Source: Zafaria cholistanensis (GTDB lineage Bacteria > Actinomycetota > Actinomycetes > Actinomycetales > Micrococcaceae). Taken from it: a DNA stretch of 39,683 bases. Position numbers and translations under genes: made by a program. The notes beneath the pieces are model-generated. The model ran no database searches. It had not been told where the DNA came from and was given only the letters and a program-made list of their open reading frames with translations. Every line of letters starts with the position of its first letter. The first letter of the stretch is position 1. Below are positions 17,160 to 26,236 of the stretch, piece by piece. The stretch is taken from assembly GCF_008580665.1 (NCBI RefSeq), contig NZ_BKDJ01000020.1, positions 1 to 39,683 on the forward strand, read 5' to 3'.

Positions 17160-18479
17160 TTAGTGCGCGTCCGCCGTCAGGGACTCCTCGTCGAAGGGCC
17201 GGGAGCCGGAGAGCGCGGCACGGGACTGCTCCAGGTCGATCTCCTTGGTCCACTTGCCGATCAGCAGGGTGGCGACGGCGTTGCCGGTGAAGTTGGTCAG
17301 CGCGCGGGCCTCGGACATGAACTTGTCGATGCCCACGATCACGCCCATGCCCTCCAGCAGCTCGGGACGGTGCGCCTGCAGCCCCGCCGCCAGCGTGGCC
17401 AGGCCGGCGCCGGTGACGCCCGCGGCGCCCTTGGAGGCGATGATCATGAAGGCCAGGAGGCCGATCTGCTCGCCCAGGTTCATCGGGATGCCCATCGCCG
17501 TGGAGACGAACAGCGCCGCCATGGTCAGGTAGATCGCGGTGCCGTCCAGGTTGAAGGAGTAGCCGGTGGGCACCGTGATGCCGACGACCGGCTTGGACAC
17601 GCCGGCGTGCTCCATCTTGGCGATCAGCCGCGGCAGCGCGGACTCGGAGGAGGACGTGGAGAAGATCAGCAGGTACTCGCGGCCCAGGTACTTCAGCAGG
17701 CTGAAGATGTTCAGGCCGGTGACCACGCGCAGGAGCGTGCCGAGCACCACCACGATGAACAGCGCGCAGGTGACATAGAAGGCGGTCATCAGGACCATCA
17801 TGGAACCGATGGCGGCCCAGCCGGTGGCGCCGACGACAGCGGCGATGGCACCGAAGGCGCCCAGTGGGGCGACCCACATGATCATCATCATGATGCGGAA
17901 GACCACGGCCTGGATGTTGCGGATCGCACCCAGGACCGGCTCGCCGGCCTTGCCCATGGACTGCAGGGCAAAGCCCACCAGCAGCGCCAGGACCAGCGTC
18001 GGGAGCACCGGAAGGTCGCCCGGGATCAGCTCAAGCAGGAACTTGACGGTCGGGTTCTCCGACCCGGAGCTGGAGGCCTCGTACGGCTTCAGCTGCAGCC
18101 CCGAGCCCGGGTGGATGATGTTGCCCACCACCAGGCCGATGGCCAGCGCGAAGGTGGACATGGTGATGAAGTACAGCAGGGCCAGGCCGCCGACCTTGCC
18201 CACCGTGGCGGCCTTGGCGATGGAGCCGACGCCGAGCACGATGGTGCAGAAAATGACCGGGGCGATGATCATCTTGATCAGGGAGACAAACCCGGTGCCG
18301 AGCGGCTTCAGGGCCTTGCCCAGGTCGGGGAAGACCAGGCCGACGATGGCGCCGAGGACCACGGAACCGATGACCAGGATGTAGAGCCAGTGGGTCCGGT
18401 CGGTCTTCTTCTTCGGTTTTTCGTGGGGGGCCTCCGGCTGGCGGGGGGCCTCGTCGAGCAGGGTTGGCGGCTTTGCCAT
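17160..18479 (-). CDS. dctA: Dicarboxylate:cation symporter (DAACS family)
   Basis: 439 residues from ATG 18479, with AAGGAG upstream; an in-frame extension to 18626 has no support. Membrane protein with about eight transmembrane segments plus two re-entrant loops. Family motifs: serine-rich FSTSSSESALPRL (hairpin 1), PTGYSFNLDGTAIYL (helix 7) and SKGAAGVTGAGLATLAA (hairpin 2). It imports C4-dicarboxylates such as succinate, fumarate or malate with Na+ or H+; glutamate is an alternative in this family. The divergent sensor kinase of the CitA/DcuS type favours a dicarboxylate. The first ~35 residues are polar (Pro/Lys-rich) and cytoplasmic. Confidence 0.93.
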   Translation of the reverse strand: MAKPPTLLDEAPRQPEAPHEKPKKKTDRTHWLYILVIGSVVLGAIVGLVFPDLGKALKPLGTGFVSLIKMIIAPVIFCTIVLGVGSIAKAATVGKVGGLALLYFITMSTFALAIGLVVGNIIHPGSGLQLKPYEASSSGSENPTVKFLLELIPGDLPVLPTLVLALLVGFALQSMGKAGEPVLGAIRNIQAVVFRIMMMIMWVAPLGAFGAIAAVVGATGWAAIGSMMVLMTAFYVTCALFIVVVLGTLLRVVTGLNIFSLLKYLGREYLLIFSTSSSESALPRLIAKMEHAGVSKPVVGITVPTGYSFNLDGTAIYLTMAALFVSTAMGIPMNLGEQIGLLAFMIIASKGAAGVTGAGLATLAAGLQAHRPELLEGMGVIVGIDKFMSEARALTNFTGNAVATLLIGKWTKEIDLEQSRAALSGSRPFDEESLTADAH

Positions 18480-18586
18480 GGGAGCTCCTTGGGGGCGGGG
18501 GGGATTGCATCCATCGTGGGCCCCGAAGTGACACCGCTCACGCTTGCGTTCATATTGTTCATGCAAGTCATGGTTTTCTTTAACCC
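18480..18586. promoter_or_regulatory. Divergent dctA / dctS promoter region
   Basis: 107 bp between the two divergent starts, with an AT-rich core unlike its surroundings. CTTGC and GCAAG arms (about 18543-18567) flank a direct repeat GTTCAT...GTTCAT, a plausible binding site for the response regulator encoded next door. An in-frame TAA at 18581 sits just before the dctS GTG, and no ribosome site is visible, so dctS may be translated from a leaderless or nearly leaderless mRNA. Confidence 0.45.
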
Positions 18587-20266
18587 GTGGACAGGATCGG
18601 AACAGCGCGCAGCCCCAAGGCTGCACGGGCCTTGGGCCCCAACAGCCTTGCCGCCCAGCTGTTCCTCTGGCAGCTGGTGCTGATCACCGCGGTGGCCACC
18701 GCCGTCGGGGTGGCCAGCTACCGCCACGCGGAGCATCAGGTGCGCTCCGACGTCGAGGTCCGGGTCTCCGGCATGGCGGCCCTGCTGGCCCGCGACCCGT
18801 TCGTGGTCGATGCTGTGGCGCAGCGGGACCCCTCGGCCCTGCTGCAGCCCTTCGCCCAGGAGATCGTCACCGTGGCCAAGGTGGACTTCGTGACCTTCAT
18901 GGACACCGACCGCACCCGCTACAGCCACCCGGACCCCGCCCAAGTCGGCAGGGCCTACATCGGCTCGGTCGACGAGGCGCTGGCCGGACGGATGCACGTC
19001 GAGGAATACACCGGCGCCCTGGGCCCCTCGGTGCGGGCCATCGCACCCATCCGGGACCGGACCGGGACGGTGCAGGCCATGGTCGCAGTGGGGCTGACGC
19101 TGGAGTCGGTGAACATCGCGCAGGCGGCCGCGCTCCCGGCGATCGCCGGAATAGCCGCCGCAGCCGTGGCGCTGGGAGGACTCGCGGCCTGGGTGCTCAG
19201 CAGCTACCTGCGCCGCGTCACCGCCGGCTATGGCCCGGCCGAACTGCGCCGGCTCTTCACCTACTACGACTCGGCCCTGCATTCGCTGCGCGAAGGCCTG
19301 GTGCTGCTGGATGACAGCCGCCGGCTGGTCCTCTATAACGACCACGCCGCGGCACTGCTTGGCCTGGAACCGGGCGGGCCGGCTGCACCGGTGCCGGTCG
19401 CCGAACTCGGCCTGCCCGGTTCACTGGCCGCGCTGCTCACGGAGGGCCGTGAGGCCGTCGACGAGGTGTTCCTGGCCGGCGACCGCCTGCTGGTGGTCAG
19501 CCAGCGCGCCACCGCCGCGCTCCGCGGCAGTGGCGCACACGGGTCGGTGGTGACGCTTCGTGACCACACCGAGCTGCGCAGCCTCTCCGACCGGCTGCAC
19601 GGATTGCGCACGCTGGTGCAGGCACTGCGCGCGCAGACGCACGAGCATGCCAACCGCATGCACGCCATCGCCTCGCTGCTGGAATTGGGCCGCACCGCCG
19701 ACGCACTCGAGTTCGCCACACGCGACCTGCACGAGTCCCAGCGGATGACGGACCGGTTCGTCCAGGCCATCGACGAGCCCTTCCTGGCCTCCCTGCTGGT
19801 GGGCAAGGCCGCGCAGGCCCACGAACGCGGCGTGGAACTGGTCATCAGCGGCGCCGGGACGCTGCCGCCGGGGGCGATCCAGGCCCTGGACCTGGTCACC
19901 GTGGTCGGCAACCTGGTGGACAACGCCATCGATGCGGCAGCCGGGGCCGAGCCCGCCCGGGTATGGGTGGACCTGGTGGTGGACGAGGCTGAGGCGGTGC
20001 TGACGGTCGCCGATTCGGGCCCCGGCCTGCCCACGCTGGACCTGGACCAGCTCATGCGGCTCGGATCCACCACCAAGGCCACCGGCGAGGCGGGCGGGCG
20101 CGGATACGGCTTGGCCCTGGTGCGGCGCACGCTGGCGGCCGGGGGCGGGACCCTGACCGCGGAGAACGACGGCGGGGCCGTCTTCACCGCGGTCCTGCCG
20201 CTGCGCCGGCAGGGACCGGGCGCCCCCGCCCCGCGCCCGGCCGCGGACGGAGGGAAGGCGCCGTGA
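18587..20266 (+). CDS. dctS: Sensor histidine kinase, CitA/DcuS/DctS type
   Basis: 559 residues from GTG 18587, forced by a TAA stop two codons upstream. Transmembrane segments ~25-45 and ~183-208 bracket an extracellular Cache-like ligand domain, including TRYSHPDP, which resembles the carboxylate-contacting RxYSH motif of CitA and DcuS. A PAS domain follows (~225-330). The kinase core has RAQTHEHANRMHA with predicted phospho-His352, VVGNLVDNAIDA (N box), DSGPGL (G1) and GRGYGLALV (G2). It senses an external C4-dicarboxylate or citrate and phosphorylates the response regulator whose gene overlaps its end. The ligand is inferred from the adjacent dctA. Confidence 0.92.
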   Translation: MDRIGTARSPKAARALGPNSLAAQLFLWQLVLITAVATAVGVASYRHAEHQVRSDVEVRVSGMAALLARDPFVVDAVAQRDPSALLQPFAQEIVTVAKVDFVTFMDTDRTRYSHPDPAQVGRAYIGSVDEALAGRMHVEEYTGALGPSVRAIAPIRDRTGTVQAMVAVGLTLESVNIAQAAALPAIAGIAAAAVALGGLAAWVLSSYLRRVTAGYGPAELRRLFTYYDSALHSLREGLVLLDDSRRLVLYNDHAAALLGLEPGGPAAPVPVAELGLPGSLAALLTEGREAVDEVFLAGDRLLVVSQRATAALRGSGAHGSVVTLRDHTELRSLSDRLHGLRTLVQALRAQTHEHANRMHAIASLLELGRTADALEFATRDLHESQRMTDRFVQAIDEPFLASLLVGKAAQAHERGVELVISGAGTLPPGAIQALDLVTVVGNLVDNAIDAAAGAEPARVWVDLVVDEAEAVLTVADSGPGLPTLDLDQLMRLGSTTKATGEAGGRGYGLALVRRTLAAGGGTLTAENDGGAVFTAVLPLRRQGPGAPAPRPAADGGKAP

Positions 20267-20982
20267 CGGCCGCACACGACATCCGCGTCCTGGTGGTGGA
20301 CGACGAGCAGATTGCCGCCGAGGCGCACGCGAGTTACGTGCGCCGCCTCGAAGGCTTCACGCTGGCCGGAGCCGCCCGCAGCACCCGGGCGGCGCTGGAG
20401 GCGCTCCAGGCGGCCCAGGCCGCCGGCGAGCCGGTGCAGCTGGTCCTGCTGGACATGAACCTCACCGACGGGCACGGACTGGACCTGCTCCGCCGCATCC
20501 GCGGACTGGGCCTGATGCCGGACATCATTGCCATCACCGCGGTGCGCGAGCTGAGCATTGTCCGCTCCGCGATCGCACTGGGCGTGACCCAATACCTGGT
20601 CAAGCCGTTCACGTTCGCCGCCTTCCGCGACAAGCTGGAGGGCTACCGGGCGTACCGCCAGGCCCTCGGCGGAGGGGACGCGGCCGCCAGCGCGACCGCG
20701 GTCGACCAGGAGGCGATCGACGCTGCACTGGCCACTTTACGTCCGTCCGGCCCGATGCCCCTGCCCAAGGGGCTGCTGCCGGAAACGCTCCGGGCCGTCG
20801 CCACGTTCCTGCGCGCGGCGCCGACGCCGGTGAGCGCGACCGAGGTCGCCGAGGCCCTGCAAATGAGCCGGGTCACGGCCCGCCGCTACCTGGAGCACCT
20901 GGCTGCCCAGGGCCGGGCCCGGAAAGATCCCCGCCACGGCACGCGGGGGCGTCCCGAGCTCGAGTACCGCTGGGAGGGCTAG
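20263..20982 (+). CDS. dctR: Response regulator, CitB/DcuR type
   Basis: 239 residues. Receiver domain at the N-terminus with acidic pocket VVDDEQ (Asp13, Asp14), phosphoacceptor Asp64 in LLDMNL, and conserved Lys in YLVKPF. The C-terminal helix-turn-helix (VSATEVAEALQMSRVTARRYLEHL) is the CitB/DcuR type. GTG 20263 overlaps the kinase stop in GTGA, so the two are co-translated. The likely targets are dctA and its own operon. It ends 16 nt from the convergent prpE stop, with no terminator hairpin between. Confidence 0.93.
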   Translation: MTAAHDIRVLVVDDEQIAAEAHASYVRRLEGFTLAGAARSTRAALEALQAAQAAGEPVQLVLLDMNLTDGHGLDLLRRIRGLGLMPDIIAITAVRELSIVRSAIALGVTQYLVKPFTFAAFRDKLEGYRAYRQALGGGDAAASATAVDQEAIDAALATLRPSGPMPLPKGLLPETLRAVATFLRAAPTPVSATEVAEALQMSRVTARRYLEHLAAQGRARKDPRHGTRGRPELEYRWEG

Positions 20983-20998
20983 CGGGACTTAGGGCCGC

Positions 20999-22907
20999 TC
21001 AGGCGTTCCCGCCGGGGCGCAGCAGCGGCAGCAGGGCTTCGATGACGGAGGCGTCCTCGATCGTGGAGGGCACCGAGTACTCCTTGCCGTCGGCGATCTG
21101 GCGCATGGTCTTGCGCAGGATTTTCCCGGAACGGATCTTGGGCAGGGCCTCGACCACCCGCACCTCGCGGAAGTCGGCCACGGGGCCGATCTGCTCGCGG
21201 ACCAGGGCCACCAGTTCGGCCCGCAACCGCTCCCCGGCGATGCCTGCCCCCTGCTTGAGCACCACGTAGCCGCTGGGCCGCTGGCCCTTGAGACTGTCGG
21301 CGACGCCGATAACCGCGCACTCGGCCACCGCCGGATGGGATGCGAGCACCTGTTCCATAGCCCCGGTGGACAGGCGGTGGCCCGAGACGTTGATGACATC
21401 GTCCGTGCGGCCCATCACGAACAGGTACCCGTCCCCGTCCACGTACCCGGAATCGCCCGTGGCGTAGTAGCCCGGGAACTGGGTGAGGTACGAGTCGATG
21501 TAGCGGGCGTCGTTGCCCCACAGCGTCGCCAGCGTCCCGGGCGGCAGTGGCAGCTTGATGGCGATGTTGCCCTCCTCCCCGGCCGGGACGGGGTGGCCCA
21601 GCGCATCCAGGATTTCCACCGCGTACCCGGGCACCGGCACCGTTGGCGAACCGGCCTTGCGCAGCAGTTCCTGGAGCCCCAGGGGGTTGGCCGCGATCGG
21701 CCAGCCGGTCTCCGTCTGCCACCAGTTGTCCACCACGGGGACACCGAGCGCGCGCCCGGCCCAGTAATAGGTTTCAGGGTCCAGCCGCTCCCCCGCCACG
21801 AACAGCGCGCGCAGCGTGGAGGTGTCGTACCCGGCCAGCAGGGCCGCTTCGGGATCGGCCTTGCGGATGGCGCGCAGCGCCGTGGGGGCCGTGAACAGGA
21901 CGTCGACGCGGTGCTCCTGCACCAGCCGCCAGAACGCGCCGGCGTCGGGCGTTCCCACCAGTTTGCCCTCGTAGAGGACGGTCGTGGCTCCGGCCAGCAG
22001 CGGGGCGTAGACGATGTAGGAGTGCCCCGCCACCCAGCCGACGTCGGAGGCGGTGAGCATGGTGTCCCCGGGGCGGACTCCGTAGATGTTCTCCATGGAC
22101 CAGGCCAGTGCCACGGCGTAGCCGCCGGTGTCGCGCACCACGCCCTTGGGGGACCCGGTGGTGCCGGAGGTGTAGAGGATGTACAGGGGGTCGGTGGCGG
22201 CGCGCTCCACCGGGCCGTCCGGTTCGGCGGCCGCGGCCAGCGTGTCCCAGTCGTGCCAGCGCGGCGGGTTTCCGGCGTACGCCTCCAGGTCGTGCGCGAA
22301 GCCCTCGCGGCGCGCCACGACGACGTGCGGAACCTGGTGCACCGCCAGCTCGAGGGCCTCGGCGACGGCGGGCAGGTACTCGACGCGGCGGCTGGGTTCG
22401 ATTCCCCCCGGTGGCCGTGGCGATGGCCGCGGGCGTCGCGTCGTCGATGCGCGCTGCCAGTTCGCGCGGCGCGAAGCCGCCGAAGACCACCGAGTGCACC
22501 GCCCCGATCCGGGCGCAGGCCAGCATAGCGACCACGGCGCGCGGGATCATTGGCAGGTACATCACCACGCGGTCACCCTTGCCCACCCCCACCCCGGCCA
22601 GGGCGCCGGCGAACGCCTCCACCTCGGCCAGCAGTTCGGCGTAGGTGTACCGGCGGCGCAGCCCCAGCACGGCGGAGTCGTAGACCAGGGCGGTCGCGCC
22701 GCCGCGGCCGGCGGCCACGTGGCGGTCCAGCGCGTTCACGCTCATGTTCAGTGTTCCGTCCGGGAACCACCGGTAGAGCGGAGCGCGCGTGTCGTCCAGG
22801 GCCTGCCGCGGGGGCCGCACCCAACCGATCCGGTTAGCGGCCTTGAGCCATAACGACGCCGGGTCCTGGCGGCTTGCCTCGTAGGCGGCTTGGTACGTGG
22901 CTGGCAT
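20999..22907 (-). pseudogene. prpE: Propionyl-CoA synthetase, frameshifted
   Basis: An acyl-CoA synthetase in two frames: residues 1 to ~166 (ATG 22907, MPATYQAAYEAS) and the rest in the next frame. The break is at a run of six C (22404-22409); with five, the frame restores ATGGIEPSRRVEYLP and a protein of about 635 residues, normal for PrpE. Motifs: YTSGTTGSPKGVV for AMP binding, TETGWP, YYATGDSGYVD, and RSGKILRKTMR, whose second Lys is the usual acetylation site. EGKLVGTPDAGAFWRL and the methylcitrate genes beside it favour propionate over acetate. Reaction: propionate + ATP + CoA to propionyl-CoA. It is a true lesion, a reversible slippage switch, or a sequencing error; the rest of the gene looks intact. 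Confidence 0.85.
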
Positions 22908-23018
22908 CGCGGGCTCCCTGTGTGCTGGTGGCTGGTTGCTGGCGGCTTGTTGCTGGGGGGCACGAGATGCTCCGCCCCTCCCCGACGATATGGTGCGCGC
23001 CACAGCAGCACAAAGTTT

Positions 23019-23026
23019 TGTATACA
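23019..23026. promoter_or_regulatory. Candidate GntR operator, prpE side
   Basis: Perfect 8-bp palindrome TGTATACA in the 201-bp gap between prpE and the GntR gene. On the minus strand it reads CTCTGTATACAAAAC, and TATACA could serve as the prpE -10 element. An identical palindrome lies 74 bp to the right. AT-rich sites of this kind are uncommon in such GC-rich DNA. Confidence 0.6.
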
Positions 23027-23092
23027 GAGGTGCGTCCACTCTGGGGGTTTCTGCACTTATCACCCGGAAAACCCTGCATTTTGGACAGAACC

Positions 23093-23100
23093 TGTATACA
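23093..23100. promoter_or_regulatory. Candidate GntR operator, gntR-prpDBC side
   Basis: Second perfect TGTATACA, nine nt before the GntR ATG, in context ACCTGTATACACTGA. It overlaps a TATACA that could be the -10 of the regulator's own promoter; if so the mRNA would have almost no leader. Repression by the product of the next gene is inferred. Confidence 0.6.
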
Positions 23101-23108
23101 CTGATGGC

Positions 23109-23753
23109 ATGAGGGCAAGTGACAAGGCTTACACGGAGCTGCGCAGGGACATCGTGGAATGGAAGCTTCCGCCGGGCACCGTGCTCGGAGAAGTGGAGCA
23201 GGCCGAACGCCTCGGGGTCTCCCGCACCCCGCTGCGCGAGGCACTGGCCCGGCTCTCCGCCGACGGGCTGGCCGTGCAGCAGCGCGGCCGCGGCGCCGTC
23301 GTCTCCGACGTCTCCCTCGACCACCTCGACAACCTCTTCGAGCTGCGCCGCGCCCTCGAGGTCGAATCCTCCCGGCTTGCGGCCCGCTCCGAACACCGCG
23401 AAGGCTTCGCCAGGCTCGCCCAACGCTTCACCGAGGCGGCCGACGCGCTCGGCGGCGGGGACGCCGGGGCCGCACTCGAGCCGTACTACCGCCTGGCCGG
23501 GGAGCTCGACGAGGCCATCGACCAGGCCGTCGACAACCCGTACATCGAGCAGGCCCTGCGCGGGCTGCGCACACACCTGGCCCGCGTGCGCCGGCTGGCG
23601 CAGGACGCCCCTGACCGGCTGCGGGCCTCGGCCTTCGAGCACGCGGCCATTGCCGGCGCCATCGCGGCCGGCGACTCCGAACTCGCGGCGGCGGCGACGC
23701 TGCTGCACCTGAGCCACAGCCTGGACCACATCAAAACCCACGCAGGATCCTGA
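23109..23753 (+). CDS. GntR-family (FadR subfamily, FCD) regulator of the methylcitrate genes
   Basis: 214 residues from ATG 23109; the open frame extends upstream but has no ribosome site there, and none is clear for this ATG either. Winged helix at residues ~5-72 ([21 protein letters not shown], cited to its first 20 residues as the recognition region, then GRGAVVSD). The C-terminal ~130 residues are an all-helical FCD ligand domain. It lies 11 nt before prpD in the same direction and divergent from prpE, so it most likely controls both, with 2-methylcitrate or propionyl-CoA as a possible effector. Other actinobacteria often use an XRE/ScfR-like PrpR instead. Confidence 0.88.
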   Translation: MRASDKAYTELRRDIVEWKLPPGTVLGEVEQAERLGVSRTPLREALARLSADGLAVQQRGRGAVVSDVSLDHLDNLFELRRALEVESSRLAARSEHREGFARLAQRFTEAADALGGGDAGAALEPYYRLAGELDEAIDQAVDNPYIEQALRGLRTHLARVRRLAQDAPDRLRASAFEHAAIAGAIAAGDSELAAAATLLHLSHSLDHIKTHAGS

Positions 23754-23764
23754 GAGGACACCAC

Positions 23765-25282
23765 ATGATCACCCACTCCGTGCGCGTTTACCGAAGCGAG
23801 GAAAACCTGCCCCGCGAGGAGCAGTTGGCCCACAAGATCGCGGTGGTCGCCGCCGACCCGGTGGAGGTGGCCCCGGAAGTCGCCGAGATGATCATCAACC
23901 GCGTCATCGACAACGCGTCGGTCGCGGTCGCCTCGCTTACCCGCGCGCCGATCGTCTCCGCCCGCGCCCAGGCGCTGGCCCATGCGCCCTCGAGCGGCGG
24001 GAGCGGTGCCTGCGTGTTCGGCATCGGGGAGAAGGTCTCCCCCGAGTGGGCCGCCTGGGCCAACGGCGTGGCCGTGCGGGAACTGGACTACCACGACACG
24101 TTCCTGGCCGCGGAGTATTCCCACCCCGGGGACAACATCCCGCCCATCCTCGCCGTCGCCCAGCACACCGGCGCCTCCGGCCGGGACCTGGTCCGCGGCA
24201 TCGCCACCGGCTATGAGATCCAGGTGGACCTGGCGAAGGCCATCTGCCTGCACAAGCACAAGATCGACCACGTCGCGCACCTGGGCCCGTCCGCGGCCGC
24301 AGGCATCGGAACCCTGCTGGGGCTGGATGTCGAAACCATCTTCCAGGCGGTCGGCCAGGGCCTGCACACCACCACGGCCACGCGCCAGTCCCGCAAGGGC
24401 GAAATCTCCACGTGGAAGGCCCACGCTCCCGCGTTCGCCGGCAAGATGGCCGTCGAGGCCGCCGACCGCGCCATGCGCGGGCAGACCTCCCCGGTGCCCA
24501 TCTATGAGGGTGAAGACGGCGTCATCGCCTGGCTGCTCGATGGCCCGGACGCCCATTACGAGGTTCCGCTGCCGGCCCCCGGCGAGGCCAAGCGGGCCAT
24601 CCTGGACACCTACACCAAGGAGCACTCCGCCGAGTACCAGGCCCAGGCCTGGATCGACCTGGCCCGCAAGCTGCACCACGCGCACCCGGAGCTGGCCGAC
24701 CCGAAGAACGTGGCCAGGATCCTGATCAAGACCAGCCACCACACCCACTACGTGATCGGCTCCGGCGCCAACGACCCGCAGAAGTATGACCCGCTGGCCT
24801 CCCGCGAGACCCTGGACCACTCGATCCCGTACATCTTCGCCGTCGCCCTGCAGGACGGGCGCTGGCACCACGTGGACTCCTACTCCCCCGAGCGGGCTTC
24901 CCGCCCCGACACGGTGGAGCTGTGGCACAAGGTGAGCACCGAGGAAGACCCGGAGTGGACCCGCCGCTACCACTCGCTGGACATCTCGGAGAAGGCCTTC
25001 GGCGGCTCGGTGGAAATCACCCTGGCCGGCGGCGGCACCATCGTCGATGAGATCGCCGTCGCCGACGCCCACCCGCTCGGTGCCCGGCCCTTTGCCCGAG
25101 AACAATACATCAACAAGTTCCGCACCCTGGCCCAGGGACTGGTGGAGGCGGACGAGATCGACCGCTTCATCGCCGCCGCGGAGAACCTCGAGAAACTGGG
25201 CGCCGGCGAACTGGACCAGCTCAACGTCAAGGCCGCCCCGGGCGTGGTTGGCCTGGCGGCGGCGCCAAAGGGGCTGTTCTAG
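23765..25282 (+). CDS. prpD: 2-Methylcitrate dehydratase
   Basis: 505 residues, MmgE/PrpD family, close to the usual length. Dehydrates 2-methylcitrate to 2-methyl-cis-aconitate in the cytosol. Diagnostic stretches: [20 protein letters not shown] (~105-124), [35 protein letters not shown] (residues ~215-235) and [16 protein letters not shown] 23765 follows GAGAGGAC. It is coupled to prpB by a TAGATG junction. The family needs no iron-sulfur cluster, unlike AcnD. Confidence 0.96.
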   Translation: MITHSVRVYRSEENLPREEQLAHKIAVVAADPVEVAPEVAEMIINRVIDNASVAVASLTRAPIVSARAQALAHAPSSGGSGACVFGIGEKVSPEWAAWANGVAVRELDYHDTFLAAEYSHPGDNIPPILAVAQHTGASGRDLVRGIATGYEIQVDLAKAICLHKHKIDHVAHLGPSAAAGIGTLLGLDVETIFQAVGQGLHTTTATRQSRKGEISTWKAHAPAFAGKMAVEAADRAMRGQTSPVPIYEGEDGVIAWLLDGPDAHYEVPLPAPGEAKRAILDTYTKEHSAEYQAQAWIDLARKLHHAHPELADPKNVARILIKTSHHTHYVIGSGANDPQKYDPLASRETLDHSIPYIFAVALQDGRWHHVDSYSPERASRPDTVELWHKVSTEEDPEWTRRYHSLDISEKAFGGSVEITLAGGGTIVDEIAVADAHPLGARPFAREQYINKFRTLAQGLVEADEIDRFIAAAENLEKLGAGELDQLNVKAAPGVVGLAAAPKGLF

Positions 25283-26212
25283 ATGCTGTACTCCCACACC
25301 ACCCCCGAGGCCAAGCGCCGGACCTTGCGCGAACTGCTGGTCCCGGGCACCGCCCGGCAGTTCCCGGGCGCGTTCAACCCGCTCTCGGCCCGGCTGATCC
25401 AAGAGAAGGGCTTCGACGGGGTCTACATCTCCGGGGCCGTCCTGGCCAACGACCTGGGCCTGCCGGACATCGGCCTGACCACCCTGACCGAGGTCGCCAC
25501 CCGCGCCGGACAGATCGCGCGGATGAGCGACCTGCCGGCGATCGTGGATGCCGATACCGGCTTCGGCGAGCCGATGAACGTCGCACGCACCGTCCAGGAA
25601 CTGGAAAACGCCGGCCTGGCCGGATGCCACATCGAGGACCAGTTCAACCCCAAGCGCTGCGGACACCTGGACGGCAAGAACGTGGTGGACCTGGACACCA
25701 TGGCCAAGCGCATCGCCGCCGCCGCGGATGCCCGCCGCGACCCGAACTTCCTCATCATGGCGCGCACCGACGTGCGCGCCGTCGAGGGCCTGGATGCGGC
25801 CATCGAGCGGGCCAAGGCCCTGGTCGACGCCGGAGCGGACGCGATCTTCCCGGAGGCCATGAAGGACCTCTCCGAGTTCGAGGCCGTGTGCCGGGCCGTC
25901 AACGTTCCGGTGCTGGCCAACATGACCGAATTCGGCAAAAGCGAACTGTTCACCCGGGCCCAGCTCGCCGACGCCGGCGTGGCAATCGTGATCTACCCGG
26001 TCACCCTGCTGCGCAGCGCCATGGGCGCCGCCGAACGCGTGCTGGACGCCCTGGCGCACGAGGGTACCCAGGAATCCGGCGTGGACGCGATGCTCACCCG
26101 GGCCCGGCTGTACGAACTGGTCGACTACGAGGCCTACAACCGCTTCGACGCCGGCATCTTCAACTTCCAGGTTCCCGGCCTGGATATCGGAAGCAACAAC
26201 GCCGCCCTTTAG
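25283..26212 (+). CDS. prpB: 2-Methylisocitrate lyase
   Basis: 309 residues, isocitrate lyase/PEP mutase superfamily barrel. Cleaves 2-methylisocitrate to pyruvate and succinate. The catalytic loop KRCGHLDGK (Cys as acid/base) and the Mg2+-binding VDADTGFGEP are present, as is EDQFNPKRCGH. The ATG abuts the prpD stop. Its length (about 300, not 430) and the loop sequence separate it from true isocitrate lyase. Succinate formed here enters the TCA cycle that DctA-imported dicarboxylates also feed. Confidence 0.96.
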   Translation: MLYSHTTPEAKRRTLRELLVPGTARQFPGAFNPLSARLIQEKGFDGVYISGAVLANDLGLPDIGLTTLTEVATRAGQIARMSDLPAIVDADTGFGEPMNVARTVQELENAGLAGCHIEDQFNPKRCGHLDGKNVVDLDTMAKRIAAAADARRDPNFLIMARTDVRAVEGLDAAIERAKALVDAGADAIFPEAMKDLSEFEAVCRAVNVPVLANMTEFGKSELFTRAQLADAGVAIVIYPVTLLRSAMGAAERVLDALAHEGTQESGVDAMLTRARLYELVDYEAYNRFDAGIFNFQVPGLDIGSNNAAL

Positions 26213-26236
26213 ACGCCTCACAAGGAGAGCTGTGCC

